Shown piece by piece: positions 33,803 through 43,076 of a stretch of DNA of 64,000 nt. How positions within the stretch are numbered: position 1 is the first letter of the stretch; each line of letters starts with the position of its first letter. This DNA is from AC-32 sp963704005. Lineage in GTDB: Bacteria > Actinomycetota > Thermoleophilia > Gaiellales > Gaiellaceae. Both the position numbers and the translations under genes were made by a program. The stretch spans positions 868,001 to 932,000 of the forward strand of contig CAVPGJ010000005.1 in NCBI GenBank assembly GCA_963704005.1, in the 5' to 3' direction. A model generated the notes under the pieces. It was not told the DNA's origin, made no database searches, and was given only the letters and a program-made list of their open reading frames with translations.

Positions 33803-36277
33803 GTGACTGAGACGGTCACCGAGCCGATCGTCGTCGAGGAGACCGAGGCCAAGCCGGGCTACGCGGGGCAGAGCGTCCCACGCAAGGAGGACAGCCGGCT
33901 CGTGCAGGGCCAGGGCGTGTTCGTGGACGACGTCAGGCGCCACAACATGGGCTACGTCCACTTCGTCCGCTCGCCGTACGCCCACGCGAAGATCCGCTCG
34001 GTCGACGTGTCGAAGGCGCTCGAGCACCCGGGCGTGCTCGGCACCCTGACCGGGGACGAGGTCGCGCTGCTGACCGATCCCTTCTTCCAGATCTCCTCGC
34101 CGCCGGGGGCGCACCTGCGGGACTTCTGCCTCGCCGTCGGCAAGGCCCGCTTCGTCGGCGAGCCGGTCGCGGCCGTCGTGGCGACCACGCGCGAGACGGC
34201 GCGCGACGCCTCCGAGCTGGTCGAGGTCGACTACGAGCCGCTGCCGGCCCTGACCGACGCGCGCCGCGCCCTCGACGACGAGACGCCGGTCCTCCACGAC
34301 GAGGCCGGTACGAACCTCACCTGGGAGGGCGTCTACGAGTGGGGCGACCTGGACGCCGCCTTCGCCGAGGCCGACCGCGTGATCAAGATCTCCGAGCTCC
34401 ACTTCGACCGCTTCAACTCGACGCCGCTGGAATGCAACGGCGCCCTCGTCGAGTACAACCGCGGCACCGGCCAGTGGACGATCCACACCAACAACCAGTT
34501 CCCCGGCTTCGCGGCGATCATGATGGGCCCGGCGATGCGGGTCGGGCTGGACAGGCTCCGCTTCGTCACCCAGGACATCGGCGGCGGCTTCGGCAACAAG
34601 ATCACCTCGCACCCACAGCTCGTCGCCTGCTGCCTGCTCGCGCGCAAGCTGCACCGGCCGGTCCAGTGGACCGAGTGGCGCACCGACTTCCACCTGTCGA
34701 TGTCGCACGGGAACGAGCGCTGGTTCCAGGACACCGAGGTCGCGGTCAAGAAGGACGGGACGCTGCTCGGCTTCCGCACGGTTGCGCTCGACGACGCGGG
34801 CGCCTGGCTGCGCTACGAGCCGCTCGGCGGAGTCATCTGGGCGCAGGTCACGCCGGGGATGTACCGCTGGCGCAACATCCGGCTCGACTTCCGGCAGGTG
34901 GTGACGAACAAGGCGCCGGTCTCGCCGAACCGCGGCTACTCGCGGATGCAGCACCTCTGGTTCACCGAGCGGATCATCGACATCGTCGCGCACGAGCTCG
35001 GCCTCGACCCGGTCGAGGTGCGCAAGCGCAACTACATCCGCGCCGACGAGATGCCCTACGAGACGCCGAACGGCTGTGTCTACGACTCGGGCGACTACGC
35101 GCAGATGCTCGACGCCGCGCTCGAGCTGATCGGCTACGACGGTCTCGCCGAGCGTCGGGCCGAGGCCGAGTCGCGTGGGCTGCTGCTCGGGCTCGGGATC
35201 GGCTCGACCCTCGACTCCGGGACGAACAACTTCGGCCAGTCGCGCCTGATCAACCCCGAGCTCCAGTTCTCCGGCAACAACGAGGTGGCGACGGTCAAGC
35301 TCGACATCTTCGGCGAGATCGTGGTCACCCTCGGGACGACGCCGCAGGGGCAGAGCCACGAGACGACCGCGGCGCAGGTGGTGGCCGACATCCTCGGCTG
35401 CTCGGTCGACGACGTGAACGTCCGCGCCGGCCATGACTCCTACTGGAACTCGCACGCGGGCTTCTCGGGCACGTACGCGAGCCAGTTCGCGGTGACCGGG
35501 CTCGGCGCGGTCAAGGGGGCGACCGATCAGCTCGCCGGCGAGATGAAGAAGCTGGCGGCAGTCGTGCTCGGCTGCGAGCCGGACGACATCGAGCTGGCCG
35601 AGGGAATGGCGCGCATGAAGGCAAACCCCGAGGCGGCGCTGCCGTTCATGGCGCTCGGCGCGATCATCAACGCCAACAACGCCGGCCTGCCCGAGGATCT
35701 CGACGTCACGCTCAACTGCCGTTACGTCTACCGGCCGCCGTTCCAGCCTCCGGACGTCGAGCGCAAGTTCGGCAACCTGACGCTGACCTACGCGGCGCAG
35801 GTGCACGTGGCCGTGGTCGAGGTCGACCCGCAGACCGGCGTCTACGAGATCGTCGACTACGCGGCCGTGGACGACTGCGGGAAGCGGATCAATCCGCAGG
35901 TGGTGGAGGGGCAGGTGATGGGCGCGACCGCGCATGCGCTCGGCGCTGCGACCCACGAGACGTTCACCTACGACGAGGACGGGAACCTGCTCACGCCCAA
36001 CTTCTACGACTACCACGTGCCGCACGCGCTCGACATGCCGCCCTTGAAGACCGGCAACATCGAGAGCCCGTCGCCCTTCACGTCGCTCGGGACCAAGGGC
36101 ATGGGCGAGGGTGGTGGCGCCGGGATCCATGCGGTCTGCGCGGCACTGCAGGACGCGCTCAGGTCGCAGGGGAACGCGATCGTCTACAACAGCTGCAACC
36201 CGTACCACCGCGTCTGGGAGCTGCTCTCGGAGCCCGAGTCCTCACGCGCGCGGGTGTCGGTGGTGCCGCCCGCGTGA
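33803..36277 (+). CDS. Molybdenum hydroxylase, molybdopterin-binding large subunit
   Basis: An 824-residue xanthine dehydrogenase-family catalytic subunit. The N-terminal domain (about 25-135; VQGQGVFVDDV) is followed by the molybdenum domain: GGGFGNK (about 260), QGQSHETTAAQVVADI and the catalytic Glu in GTKGMGEGG (about 766). The loop that is AYRGAGR in many hydroxylases, or AYRCSFR in true CO dehydrogenases, reads PNRGYSR here, so this is not a form I CO dehydrogenase. It should hydroxylate a heterocycle, aldehyde or similar compound. GTG start after AGGAGAG. Confidence 0.93.
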   Translation: MTETVTEPIVVEETEAKPGYAGQSVPRKEDSRLVQGQGVFVDDVRRHNMGYVHFVRSPYAHAKIRSVDVSKALEHPGVLGTLTGDEVALLTDPFFQISSPPGAHLRDFCLAVGKARFVGEPVAAVVATTRETARDASELVEVDYEPLPALTDARRALDDETPVLHDEAGTNLTWEGVYEWGDLDAAFAEADRVIKISELHFDRFNSTPLECNGALVEYNRGTGQWTIHTNNQFPGFAAIMMGPAMRVGLDRLRFVTQDIGGGFGNKITSHPQLVACCLLARKLHRPVQWTEWRTDFHLSMSHGNERWFQDTEVAVKKDGTLLGFRTVALDDAGAWLRYEPLGGVIWAQVTPGMYRWRNIRLDFRQVVTNKAPVSPNRGYSRMQHLWFTERIIDIVAHELGLDPVEVRKRNYIRADEMPYETPNGCVYDSGDYAQMLDAALELIGYDGLAERRAEAESRGLLLGLGIGSTLDSGTNNFGQSRLINPELQFSGNNEVATVKLDIFGEIVVTLGTTPQGQSHETTAAQVVADILGCSVDDVNVRAGHDSYWNSHAGFSGTYASQFAVTGLGAVKGATDQLAGEMKKLAAVVLGCEPDDIELAEGMARMKANPEAALPFMALGAIINANNAGLPEDLDVTLNCRYVYRPPFQPPDVERKFGNLTLTYAAQVHVAVVEVDPQTGVYEIVDYAAVDDCGKRINPQVVEGQVMGATAHALGAATHETFTYDEDGNLLTPNFYDYHVPHALDMPPLKTGNIESPSPFTSLGTKGMGEGGGAGIHAVCAALQDALRSQGNAIVYNSCNPYHRVWELLSEPESSRARVSVVPPA

Positions 36278-36308
36278 ACGCGACGGAGCCGAGGGCGGAG
36301 GAGGAGGC

Positions 36309-36758
36309 GTGAAGGTCGCGGGCGAGCGGACGTTCGCGGCGCCGCGCGAGATCGTCTGGAAGGTGCTGAACGACCCGACGGCGATGGCGGCGACGATTCC
36401 GGGCGTCGAGAGCTTCGACGTTCAGGACGAGCGGAACTGGCGCGCCAACGTGAAGATCCCGCTCGGGCTCGGCACGCTCGGGATGACGCTGAACATGGAG
36501 AAGATCGAGCAGCGCGAGCCGGAGCTCGCCCGCCTCGCGATCAAGGGCCAGGGCGTCGGCGCGATGCTGAACATGACGACCGCCTTCGGCCTCAGCGAGG
36601 ACGGTGACGGCACGAAGATGGACTGGGAGGCCGACGTGCACCTCGCCGGGCCGGTCGGGTCGATGGGCCAGCGTGTGCTTCAGCCGATCGTCAACCAGCA
36701 GGTGCAGCAGGTTCTGGCCTCGCTCGACGAGCAGGTCTCGAAGGCCCAAGCGCAGTAG
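36309..36758 (+). CDS. CoxG-like SRPBCC protein (molybdenum hydroxylase accessory)
   Basis: A 149-residue CoxG-family protein (SRPBCC fold): MKVAGERTFAAPREIVWKVLND, the PGVESF loop, then AIKGQGVGAMLNMTT and a C-terminal amphipathic helix (VNQQVQQVLASLDEQVSKA). CoxG is known to attach or couple CO dehydrogenase to the membrane and is often linked to related hydroxylases. The GTG start has GAGGAGG directly upstream. It follows the large subunit by 31 bases, so it belongs to the same operon. Confidence 0.9.
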   Translation: MKVAGERTFAAPREIVWKVLNDPTAMAATIPGVESFDVQDERNWRANVKIPLGLGTLGMTLNMEKIEQREPELARLAIKGQGVGAMLNMTTAFGLSEDGDGTKMDWEADVHLAGPVGSMGQRVLQPIVNQQVQQVLASLDEQVSKAQAQ

Positions 36759-36764
36759 TGGCTA

Positions 36765-36843
36765 AAGGCGGCGACTTGGCGACGCCGACCATAGAGGCTG
36801 TGCGGGCTGTGCCCGTGCGGCCGTCCAACACACCGTGTCGGAA
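36765..36843 (+). repeat. Two-hairpin dispersed repeat (copy E5), relative of the 4.2-kb tandem unit
   Basis: This single copy begins six bases after the CoxG stop: GGCGGCGACTTGGCGACGCC, then GCTGTGCGGGC-TGT-GCCCGTGCGGC and the end CCGTCCAACACACCG followed by GTCGGAAG. It matches the 62-bp tandem unit at 4201 at most positions and has the same CCGTCCAAC ending in place of the CGTCTGAAATGACC tail, so it belongs to the same subfamily. Confidence 0.85.
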
Positions 36844-36876
36844 GGGCACGGACCCACCCCGCGGTTAGCCTTGGCC

Positions 36877-37903
36877 ATGGAGTTTCGGATCGGCGTTATG
36901 CAGCTGACCATGGAGCCGCTCGACGAGATGGTCGCCTCCGCGCGCGCGATGGACGAGGCGGGCATGGACACCATCTGGCTGGCCGAGGCCTACCCGTGGT
37001 GGCGCAAGCACGGAATGGAGGCCCGGTCGTCGACGGTGACCTCGGCGCGTGCTGGCGCGCGAGACCGAGCGGCTGACGATCGGCTGGGGGATCATCTCGC
37101 CGTTCACGCGCCACCCGGTGCAGGTCGCGATGGACGCGCGCGTGGTCGAGGAGGCGGCCGGGCCGGGGCGGTTCATCCTCGGCTTCGGGACCTCGAAGAT
37201 CTTCCTCAACAACGCGATGATGCAGACGAACAAGACGCTGGGGCCGATGCGCGACGCAGTCGAGATCGTGCGCGGCGTGCTCCGCGGTGAGCCGTTCGAG
37301 TACCAGGGCTCGACCTGGAGCGCGTCGGTGCCGGGACTGGCTGCGGAGGCTCAGACGCCGCGCGAGGTGCCGCCGGTCTACGTCGCGGCGACCGCGCCGA
37401 AGATGCAGGCGCTGGCCGGCGAGATCGGCGACGGCTGCCTGACGCCCTCGATCACCACGCCGGCGTTCGTGAGGTACACGCGTGAGAACGTCGGCGCCGA
37501 CATCGACATCGGCTGCACGATCGTCGCCTCGATCCACGATTCCGACCGCGACGCCGGCCGCGACGGTGCGCGCGAGATCGCGGGCATGTACCTCGCGAAC
37601 AAGGTGCAGAACATCCAGGGCGCCGCCGACACGCTGCTCGACCTGGCCGGGATCACGCAGGACGAGATCCGGCCTGTGGCGGAGGCGATGGAGCGGGGCG
37701 GCCGGCTCGCGGCCAAGGCCGAGGTGAGCGACGAGCTCCTGGACAAGTGCAAGCCGATCGCGGGGACCCCGGAGGACTGCATCGCCGCGATCGAGGAGTA
37801 CCGCGAGGCCGGCTGCACCCACGTCATGCTCGAGCTCTGGGGCGACCGGCGTCACGACCAGATCCGGCTCTTCGGCGAGCGCGTCCTGCCGGCCGTCCGC
37901 TGA
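36877..37903 (+). CDS. Luciferase-like (LLM) F420-type oxidoreductase; one frameshift
   Basis: A bacterial-luciferase-like TIM-barrel protein of about 341 residues. It starts MEFRIGVMQLTMEPLDEM, then ARAMDEAGMDTIWLAEAYPWW. An extra C near 37047 shifts the frame; removing it restores SAVLARETERLTIGWGIISPFTRHPVQVA and GPGRFILGFGTSK, then PVYVAATAPKMQALAGEIGDG. In Actinobacteria this group usually uses F420, though FMN is possible. It probably oxidises or reduces an intermediate of the pathway. Its stop overlaps the M20 start (TGATG). Confidence 0.87.
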
Positions 37904-39106
37904 TGGCGCTGGCGATCGACAGGGAGCGGCTGGTCGACCTGGCGCTGCGGCTCGTCTCGACCCCGTCGTTCACCGGCTCCGAGGAGGAGGCCGCGCGGCT
38001 GATGGAGGCCGAGCTGGAGTCGACGGGCCTCCGGACGCAGTGGCAGCAGGTCGAGGCCGGGCGCGCGAACGTGCTCGGCACCTGGGCCGGAGCGGGTGGC
38101 GGCCCGACGCTGATGTTCAACGGGCACCTCGACACCTCCTACTCGGGCCGCGAGCCGTGGCTGGCCGGCATCCCCGGGTTCCAGCCCGAAGGGTTCGAGC
38201 GAGACGGGCGCATCTACGGCCTCGGGATCTCGAACATGAAGGGCGCGCTCGCGTGCTACGTCGAGGCGGTCCGGGCGCTGCAGGACGCCGGCGTCCGGCT
38301 CCGCGGCGACGTGCTGATCGCGGCCGTCTCCGGCGAGATCGAGAAGACCCAGCAGGGGGACGCCCAGGGCGCAGAGTTCCGCGGTTACGCGGCGGGCTCG
38401 CGCTACCTGGTCGGGCACGGAGGCGCGGCGGACATGTGCATCCTCGGCGAGCCGACCGAGAACAAGGTCGTGCTCGCGCACTTCGGCTCGCTGTGGCTGC
38501 GGCTGTCGACACACGGCCCGTTCGTGCACACGGCGTTCAGCGAGGGGCGACGGGAAGAGAACTCGATCCTGCGCATGCGGCCGGTCCTCGACGCGGTGCT
38601 CGACTGGCTGCCGCGCTGGGAGGAGCGCATGAGCTACGGCCAGGTCCGGGGGGTCGCGAACGTGGGCGGGATCGAAGGCGGCTTCGGGTGGCGCGCCTCG
38701 CGGACACCGCACCGCACCGACCTGTTCCTCGACCTGCGCGTGCCCCCGGACGTGGAGATGGCGCAGGCGCGGCGGGAGGCCCTGGACTTCGCGCGCTCGC
38801 TGGACGGCGTCGAGGCCGAGGTGTACGTGACCGCGCCGGGGGCGCAGGTCGACGAGGGCCATCCTGTGGTGGTCGCGGTGGAGGCGGCTCACGCGGAGGT
38901 GTTCGGCACGCCTGCGGAGCGCGACGTCACGCGCTGGTTCTCGGACGCGTCGGTGCTCTCTCGCTACGGCATCTCGACGGTGAACTACGGCACCTCGAGC
39001 GGGCTGCCGGACGCGGAGCTCGGAGAGAACCTCGACGTCGACGGGCTGGCCAAGACGGCCGAGGTCTACGCGCTGGCGCGCGCAGAAGGCCTGCGGGGTG
39101 GCATGA
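37903..39106 (+). CDS. M20-family metallohydrolase (amidohydrolase/deacylase)
   Basis: About 400 residues of an M20 di-zinc hydrolase (ArgE/DapE-like). The metal motif MFNGHLDTS is clear, as is SGEIEK and the later LGEPTENKVV. The usual bridging Asp region reads LGISNMKGALA, with Asn in the Asp position, a change that may mark a subfamily. As sequenced, the frame runs into the next gene without a stop. Removing one G from the run at 39095-39098 would give an end LRVA-stop at 39104-39106, overlapping the next ATG in the ATGA pattern used elsewhere in this operon. I therefore treat them as two genes. Confidence 0.85.
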
Positions 39107-39972
39107 AGCTCGTCACCTTCGACGACGGCCGCGTGGGCGAGCTGCGCGACGACAAGGTGGTTGAGCTCGCCGCGCAGTCGATGCGCGAGTACTTCCAGAG
39201 CGGCGCGGTCGCGCGAGCGACCCGGCGCGAGCACGCGCTCGAGGAGGTGCGGCTGCGGGCGCCGATCGTCCCGAAGAAGTTCTTCCACACGGCCGGCAAC
39301 TTCCGCGAGCACGAGGAGGAGTCGAAGAACGTCGACTGGTCCCACGAGATCGCGCCCTGGATCGTCTTCTTCCAGAACGTCGACGCGATCATCGGGCCGG
39401 ACGACCCGGTCGTGTACCCGGAGCACCTGACCGAGGAGCTCGACTACGAACTGGAGCTGGCGGTCGTCATCCGGAAGGAGGGCAGGTGGTTCACGCCGGA
39501 GGAGGCGGTCGAGTACATCGGCGGCTACGTGATCTTCAACGACATCACGGCGCGCGACATCCAGCGGCGGGAGATGCGCTCGGGCGTGTTCTCGTTCTGC
39601 AAGGCGATCGACACGTTCTGCCCGCTCGGCCCGTGGATCGTGACGCCGGACGAGATCCCCGACCCGCACGATCTGGCGATGGAGCTGCGCGTGAACGGCG
39701 ACCCGCGGCAGGTGTCGCACTCGAAGAACATGTCCGTGACGATCCCGGAGATCATCAGCCACTACTCGCCACTCGGGTACTCGGCCGGCGACGTGGTCTC
39801 GACCGGCACGGTCAGCGGGGTGGCCGGGTTCAGCGACGACCCCGCCTCGCTGTACCTGAAGCCCGGCGACGTGATGGAGGCCGAGATCGAGCGGATCGGC
39901 GTGCTGCGCAACCCGGTCGTCTCGTGGCAGGAGGCCCACGGCCAGCCCGCGCCGGAGCGAGTGCGTTGGTAG
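39103..39972 (+). CDS. Fumarylacetoacetate hydrolase (FAH) family protein
   Basis: A 289-residue FAH-superfamily enzyme. MKLVTFDDGRVGELRDD is a normal family start. The conserved core follows: HTAGNFREHEEES, LDYELELAVVIRKEG (metal-binding Glu), GYVIFNDITARDIQ, FCKAIDTFCPLGPWIV and LGYSAGDVVSTGTVSG. These enzymes hydrolyse or decarboxylate 2-oxo-acid or diketo intermediates of ring degradation, which fits the molybdenum hydroxylase upstream. Whether it is fused to the M20 protein depends on one G in a homopolymer. Confidence 0.9.
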   Translation: MKLVTFDDGRVGELRDDKVVELAAQSMREYFQSGAVARATRREHALEEVRLRAPIVPKKFFHTAGNFREHEEESKNVDWSHEIAPWIVFFQNVDAIIGPDDPVVYPEHLTEELDYELELAVVIRKEGRWFTPEEAVEYIGGYVIFNDITARDIQRREMRSGVFSFCKAIDTFCPLGPWIVTPDEIPDPHDLAMELRVNGDPRQVSHSKNMSVTIPEIISHYSPLGYSAGDVVSTGTVSGVAGFSDDPASLYLKPGDVMEAEIERIGVLRNPVVSWQEAHGQPAPERVRW

Positions 39973-40005
39973 CGCCCTCTTCTAGGTACACGCGACTACC
40001 CATCC

Positions 40006-40023
40006 CCCCACCCAAGGGTGGGG
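40006..40023 (+). terminator. Hairpin CCCCACCC-AA-GGGTGGGG after the FAH gene
   Basis: An 8-bp-arm inverted repeat 33 bases after the FAH stop, followed by TTACTT. It is a weak terminator-like structure in the 141-base gap before the M24 gene; the rest of the gap shows no clear gene. Confidence 0.4.
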
Positions 40024-40113
40024 TTACTTACCCGCCTCCCTCGGGGTCCAGCGTACTCGCCGGCGGCGCACGTCTGGGTGACGCGGGCGTGCCGGAAGCG
40101 TGACGATCTCTCC

Positions 40114-41272
40114 ATGAGCTGGCCGCGCGACGACGCCAAGCTCGACCGCGTCCGCGCGCTGATGGCGGAGGAAGGGCTCGACGCGCTCGTCGTCCGCGCG
40201 CCCGACAACGTCCTCTACCTGACCAACTTCTGGGGCATGAAGGGCTACGAGGCCGTCCTCTTCCCACGTGAGGGCGAGCCGACGCTGATCTGCCTCGAGG
40301 CCTCGGCCGAGGACGCCGAGCACACCGCGTGGACGACCGACGTCCGCCTTCTCGCGGGCTACGCGCCGGATGACCCGCGCCCGCCTACGGCGCGCACGCT
40401 CCAGCTCGCGCAGGCGGCAGCGCGCGACTACCCACGCGTCGGCCTCGAGCTATCGCTCGGCACGCAGGCCTCCGACCGGATGGTCGGCGAGCCGACCACC
40501 TTCACCACCGCCTGGTTCGCCGGGTTCGGAGACGCGGCCGACGCGGCTCCGCTCCTTGCACGCGCGCGCGCGGTCAAGACCGATCAGGAGCTCGAACGGA
40601 TGCGACTGGCCAACGAGATCGCCGCGGCCGCGATGGACCACTGCCGCCTGCTGCTGAGGCCCGGCATGAAGGAGTCCGAGGTCGGCGCGATGTGGAACGG
40701 CTTCGTCCACGGCTCCGGCACCGGCTGGCAAGGCAAGGTCGAGCTCGCGCTCGGCTTCTCGCTCATCTGGTCCGGGCCCGGGGATCAAGACGTTCACGGC
40801 CACCGGCGACCTGCCCGTACAGGAGCACGAGCCGACGCTGTTCGAGATCTGGGTCTGCGCCGACGGCTACTGGTGCGACCACTCGAAGAACCTCTGCCCC
40901 GGTGAGCTCACCCCCGAGTACGCCGAGCTCGAGGCGCGCCTGCTCGACGTCTACAACAGCGCGATCGACCACTGCCGCCCAGGCGCGAGCCTCGCCGACC
41001 TCGACCGCCTGATCCGCGACGGCCTCGCCGAGGCCGGCTACCCGGGCCAGCCGAGCCATCCGATCGCCCACGGTGTCGGAGCCCGCGCGCACGAACCGCC
41101 CTACGCCCACCAGGCCGGCACGGGCGAGCTCGAGGAGGGAATGGTGCTCGCGATCGAGCCCGGCGTCTACTGGCAGGGGGGCGGCGGCCTGCGGGTGGAG
41201 GACAACTTCCTGATCACCGCCGCCGGCGCCGAGAAGCTGTCGCCGTTCCCCGACGGAGTGGTCGTCGGATGA
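40114..41272 (+). CDS. M24 creatinase/prolidase-fold hydrolase, metal site mostly kept; one frameshift
   Basis: A pita-bread-fold M24 protein of about 386 residues. The N-terminal creatinase domain (about 1-140) has ALVVRAPDNVLYLTNFWG. An extra G in the GGGG run near 40780-40783 splits the gene; removing it restores WSGPGIKTFTATGDLP. The metal set reads Glu in FEIWVC (usually Asp), Asp in WCDHS, His in HGVGARAHEPPY, Glu in AIEPGVY and Glu in RVEDNF. It may cleave an Xaa-Pro, amidine or cyclic amide bond. Its stop overlaps the next start (ATGA). Confidence 0.88.
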
Positions 41273-41931
41273 GCGCGGGGGCGCACTCGTTCAGCTTTGA
41301 GGCGTTCGATCACGGCGGCCTCTGCACGTACTTGCATACCGCGAAGGAAGACGTTGTGGAGGATGCCGTCTATCTGAGGCTGATCTGGCGGCTCACGGAT
41401 GGGCTCAGGCGCTACGGGATTCCTCGTTATTTCCGCACGGCCGGGGCTGTCGGAGAGGAGCCGTACGCTCTGGTCGACTGGGAGTACGAGGTCGAGGTCG
41501 AGCCCGAACGCGAGCCGAAGCCCGATGCGATCCGCGCTTTTGTTCCCGCCCGATCGTCCGTCCGGGGTTCACCGCCGCCGGGTCCATACGAGGTCGCAAA
41601 CGCAAAGAAGGCCGGGCTGTTCGAGTTGAGGGCCTTCCGCCAACTGAGCGATGTCATGACCGGGCTTCAGAACGACGCAAGTGCGGAGCTCAATCTGTTT
41701 GCATTGGCAGAGGGTCCCGGTCGATTGCTCAGCGCACTCAGCCAGTCAAAGCGCCCAAGGCTCGCTGATGTGCTCGAACCGATGGATGTCTTCGTCGACC
41801 TTGTCATCGGTGTCGACATGGGATACAGCAACGTTCTCCTCATTCAGTCCCACTCCGATCTCTCGGCGAAGCTCGATCCGCTTGTCGCCGACCACAACGC
41901 CGGGATCGAGGAGTCGACGGAGGATGCGTGA
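41269..41931 (+). CDS. Hypothetical protein with atypical base composition
   Basis: A 220-residue protein I do not recognise. It starts with an ATGA overlap on the M24 stop and ends with an eight-base overlap on the next gene, so it is firmly inside the operon. The N-terminal part is Glu/Asp-rich with alternating hydrophobics (EDVVEDAVYLRLIWRLTDGLRRYGIPRYF); the C-terminus has two amphipathic stretches (LADVLEPMDVFVDLVIGVDMG, VLLIQSHSDLSAKLDPL). Its codons use A or T in third position far more than its neighbours do, suggesting acquisition from elsewhere. No signal peptide or membrane segment. Confidence 0.75.
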   Translation: MSAGAHSFSFEAFDHGGLCTYLHTAKEDVVEDAVYLRLIWRLTDGLRRYGIPRYFRTAGAVGEEPYALVDWEYEVEVEPEREPKPDAIRAFVPARSSVRGSPPPGPYEVANAKKAGLFELRAFRQLSDVMTGLQNDASAELNLFALAEGPGRLLSALSQSKRPRLADVLEPMDVFVDLVIGVDMGYSNVLLIQSHSDLSAKLDPLVADHNAGIEESTEDA

Positions 41932-43076
41932 GCAGATCTGGACCGGCGAGCTCAACGACCCGTACCGTCTCGGCGGCAAGGTCGGTCTCTACGACACCAC
42001 GCTGCGCGACGGCGAGCAGACTGTCGGCGTCGTCCTCGACCCGGAGCAGAAGCTCGAGATCGCGCGGCTGCTCGACGAGCTCGGGATCGACCGGATCGAG
42101 GCCGGCTTCCCGCGGGTCTCCGAGGACGACTGGGAGGCGGTGCGGCTGATCTCCGACGCGGGCCTGCGCGCCGAGATCTGGGGCTTCTCGCGCGCGGTGC
42201 CGGCCGACCTCGAGGCGCTCGTCGAGCTCGGCGTCAAGGCGTCCGTGATCGAGTCGCCGATCTCCGACCTGAAGCTGGACGCGATCGGCGTGTCGCGCGA
42301 GACGATGCTCGGGCGGATCACGGGCGCGATGCAGTTCGCCGCCGAGCACGGGATCCACGCGGCCTTCTTCGGCGTCGACTCGACCCGCGCACAACCCGAT
42401 TTCTACGAGCAGGTCTACAAGGCGGCCGTCGAGGCCGGCGCGAAGGAGGTCGCGGTCGTCGACACGCTCGGGATCGCCTCGCCCGAGGCGGTCGCCGATC
42501 TCGTCGGCCGCACGGTCGAGTGGACGCGAGGTGCCGGTCCACTTCCACGGCCACAACGACTTCGGGCTCGCAACGGCCGCTGCGGTCGCCGCGGTGCGCG
42601 CGGGCGCGAGCTGGGTGCACGGGACCATCAACGGGATGGGCGAGCGCGCCGGCAACGCGAACCTCGGCGAGGTCGCGTTGACCCTGAGAGCGCTCTACGG
42701 CGTCGAGTCGAACCTGCGGCTCGACCGGATCCGCGAGGTTGCCGGCCGGGTGCGCGAGCTCTCCGGCTACGAGCTCGAGCCCTGGAAGCCGGTCACCGGC
42801 GAGACGCTCTTCCGCCGCGAGAGCGGCGCGGTCGCGAGCCAGTTCCACGACCCACCCTCGATCGAGCCCTACTCGTCGGAGCTGGTGGGCGCCGAGCGCG
42901 GGATCGTGCTCGGCAAGAAGAGCGGGCTCGACTCGATCCGGATTGTGGCCGAGGAGCTCGGGCTCGACCTGCCGGAGGAGCGCCGCGCGGACGTGCTCGC
43001 GGAGGTGAAGGCGCTCGGCGCGCGCAAGCGCGGGCTCGTCACCGACGAGGAGTTCCGTGAGCTCGCCGGCGGCTGA
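41924..43076 (+). CDS. HMGL-like synthase/lyase (isopropylmalate/homocitrate/citramalate synthase family); one frameshift
   Basis: About 383 residues of the DRE-TIM metallolyase family. The signature LYDTTLRDGEQTVGV gives the catalytic Arg-Asp, and HFHGHNDFG holds the metal-binding HxH; GTINGMGERAGNANL is the usual later block. One lost C near 42527 (restored: WTREVPVHFHG) joins the frames. The C-terminus is short, with no LeuA regulatory domain, so it is not a feedback-controlled leucine enzyme. It may condense acetyl-CoA with, or cleave, a 2-oxo or hydroxy acid of this pathway. Confidence 0.87.

Noticed and set aside
33746..36208. Long minus-strand open frame (about 820 codons) opposite the molybdopterin subunit
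   Set aside because: It is Arg/Val/Glu-rich and has no domain motifs; it is a high-GC shadow of the plus-strand gene, which has clear catalytic motifs.
33803..36277. Annotation as carbon monoxide dehydrogenase large subunit (CoxL)
   Set aside because: The form I active-site motif AYRCSFR is absent; the loop reads PNRGYSR.
37852..39939. Long minus-strand open frame opposite the M20 and FAH genes
   Set aside because: No recognisable domain or ribosome site; composition fits antisense shadowing of conserved genes.
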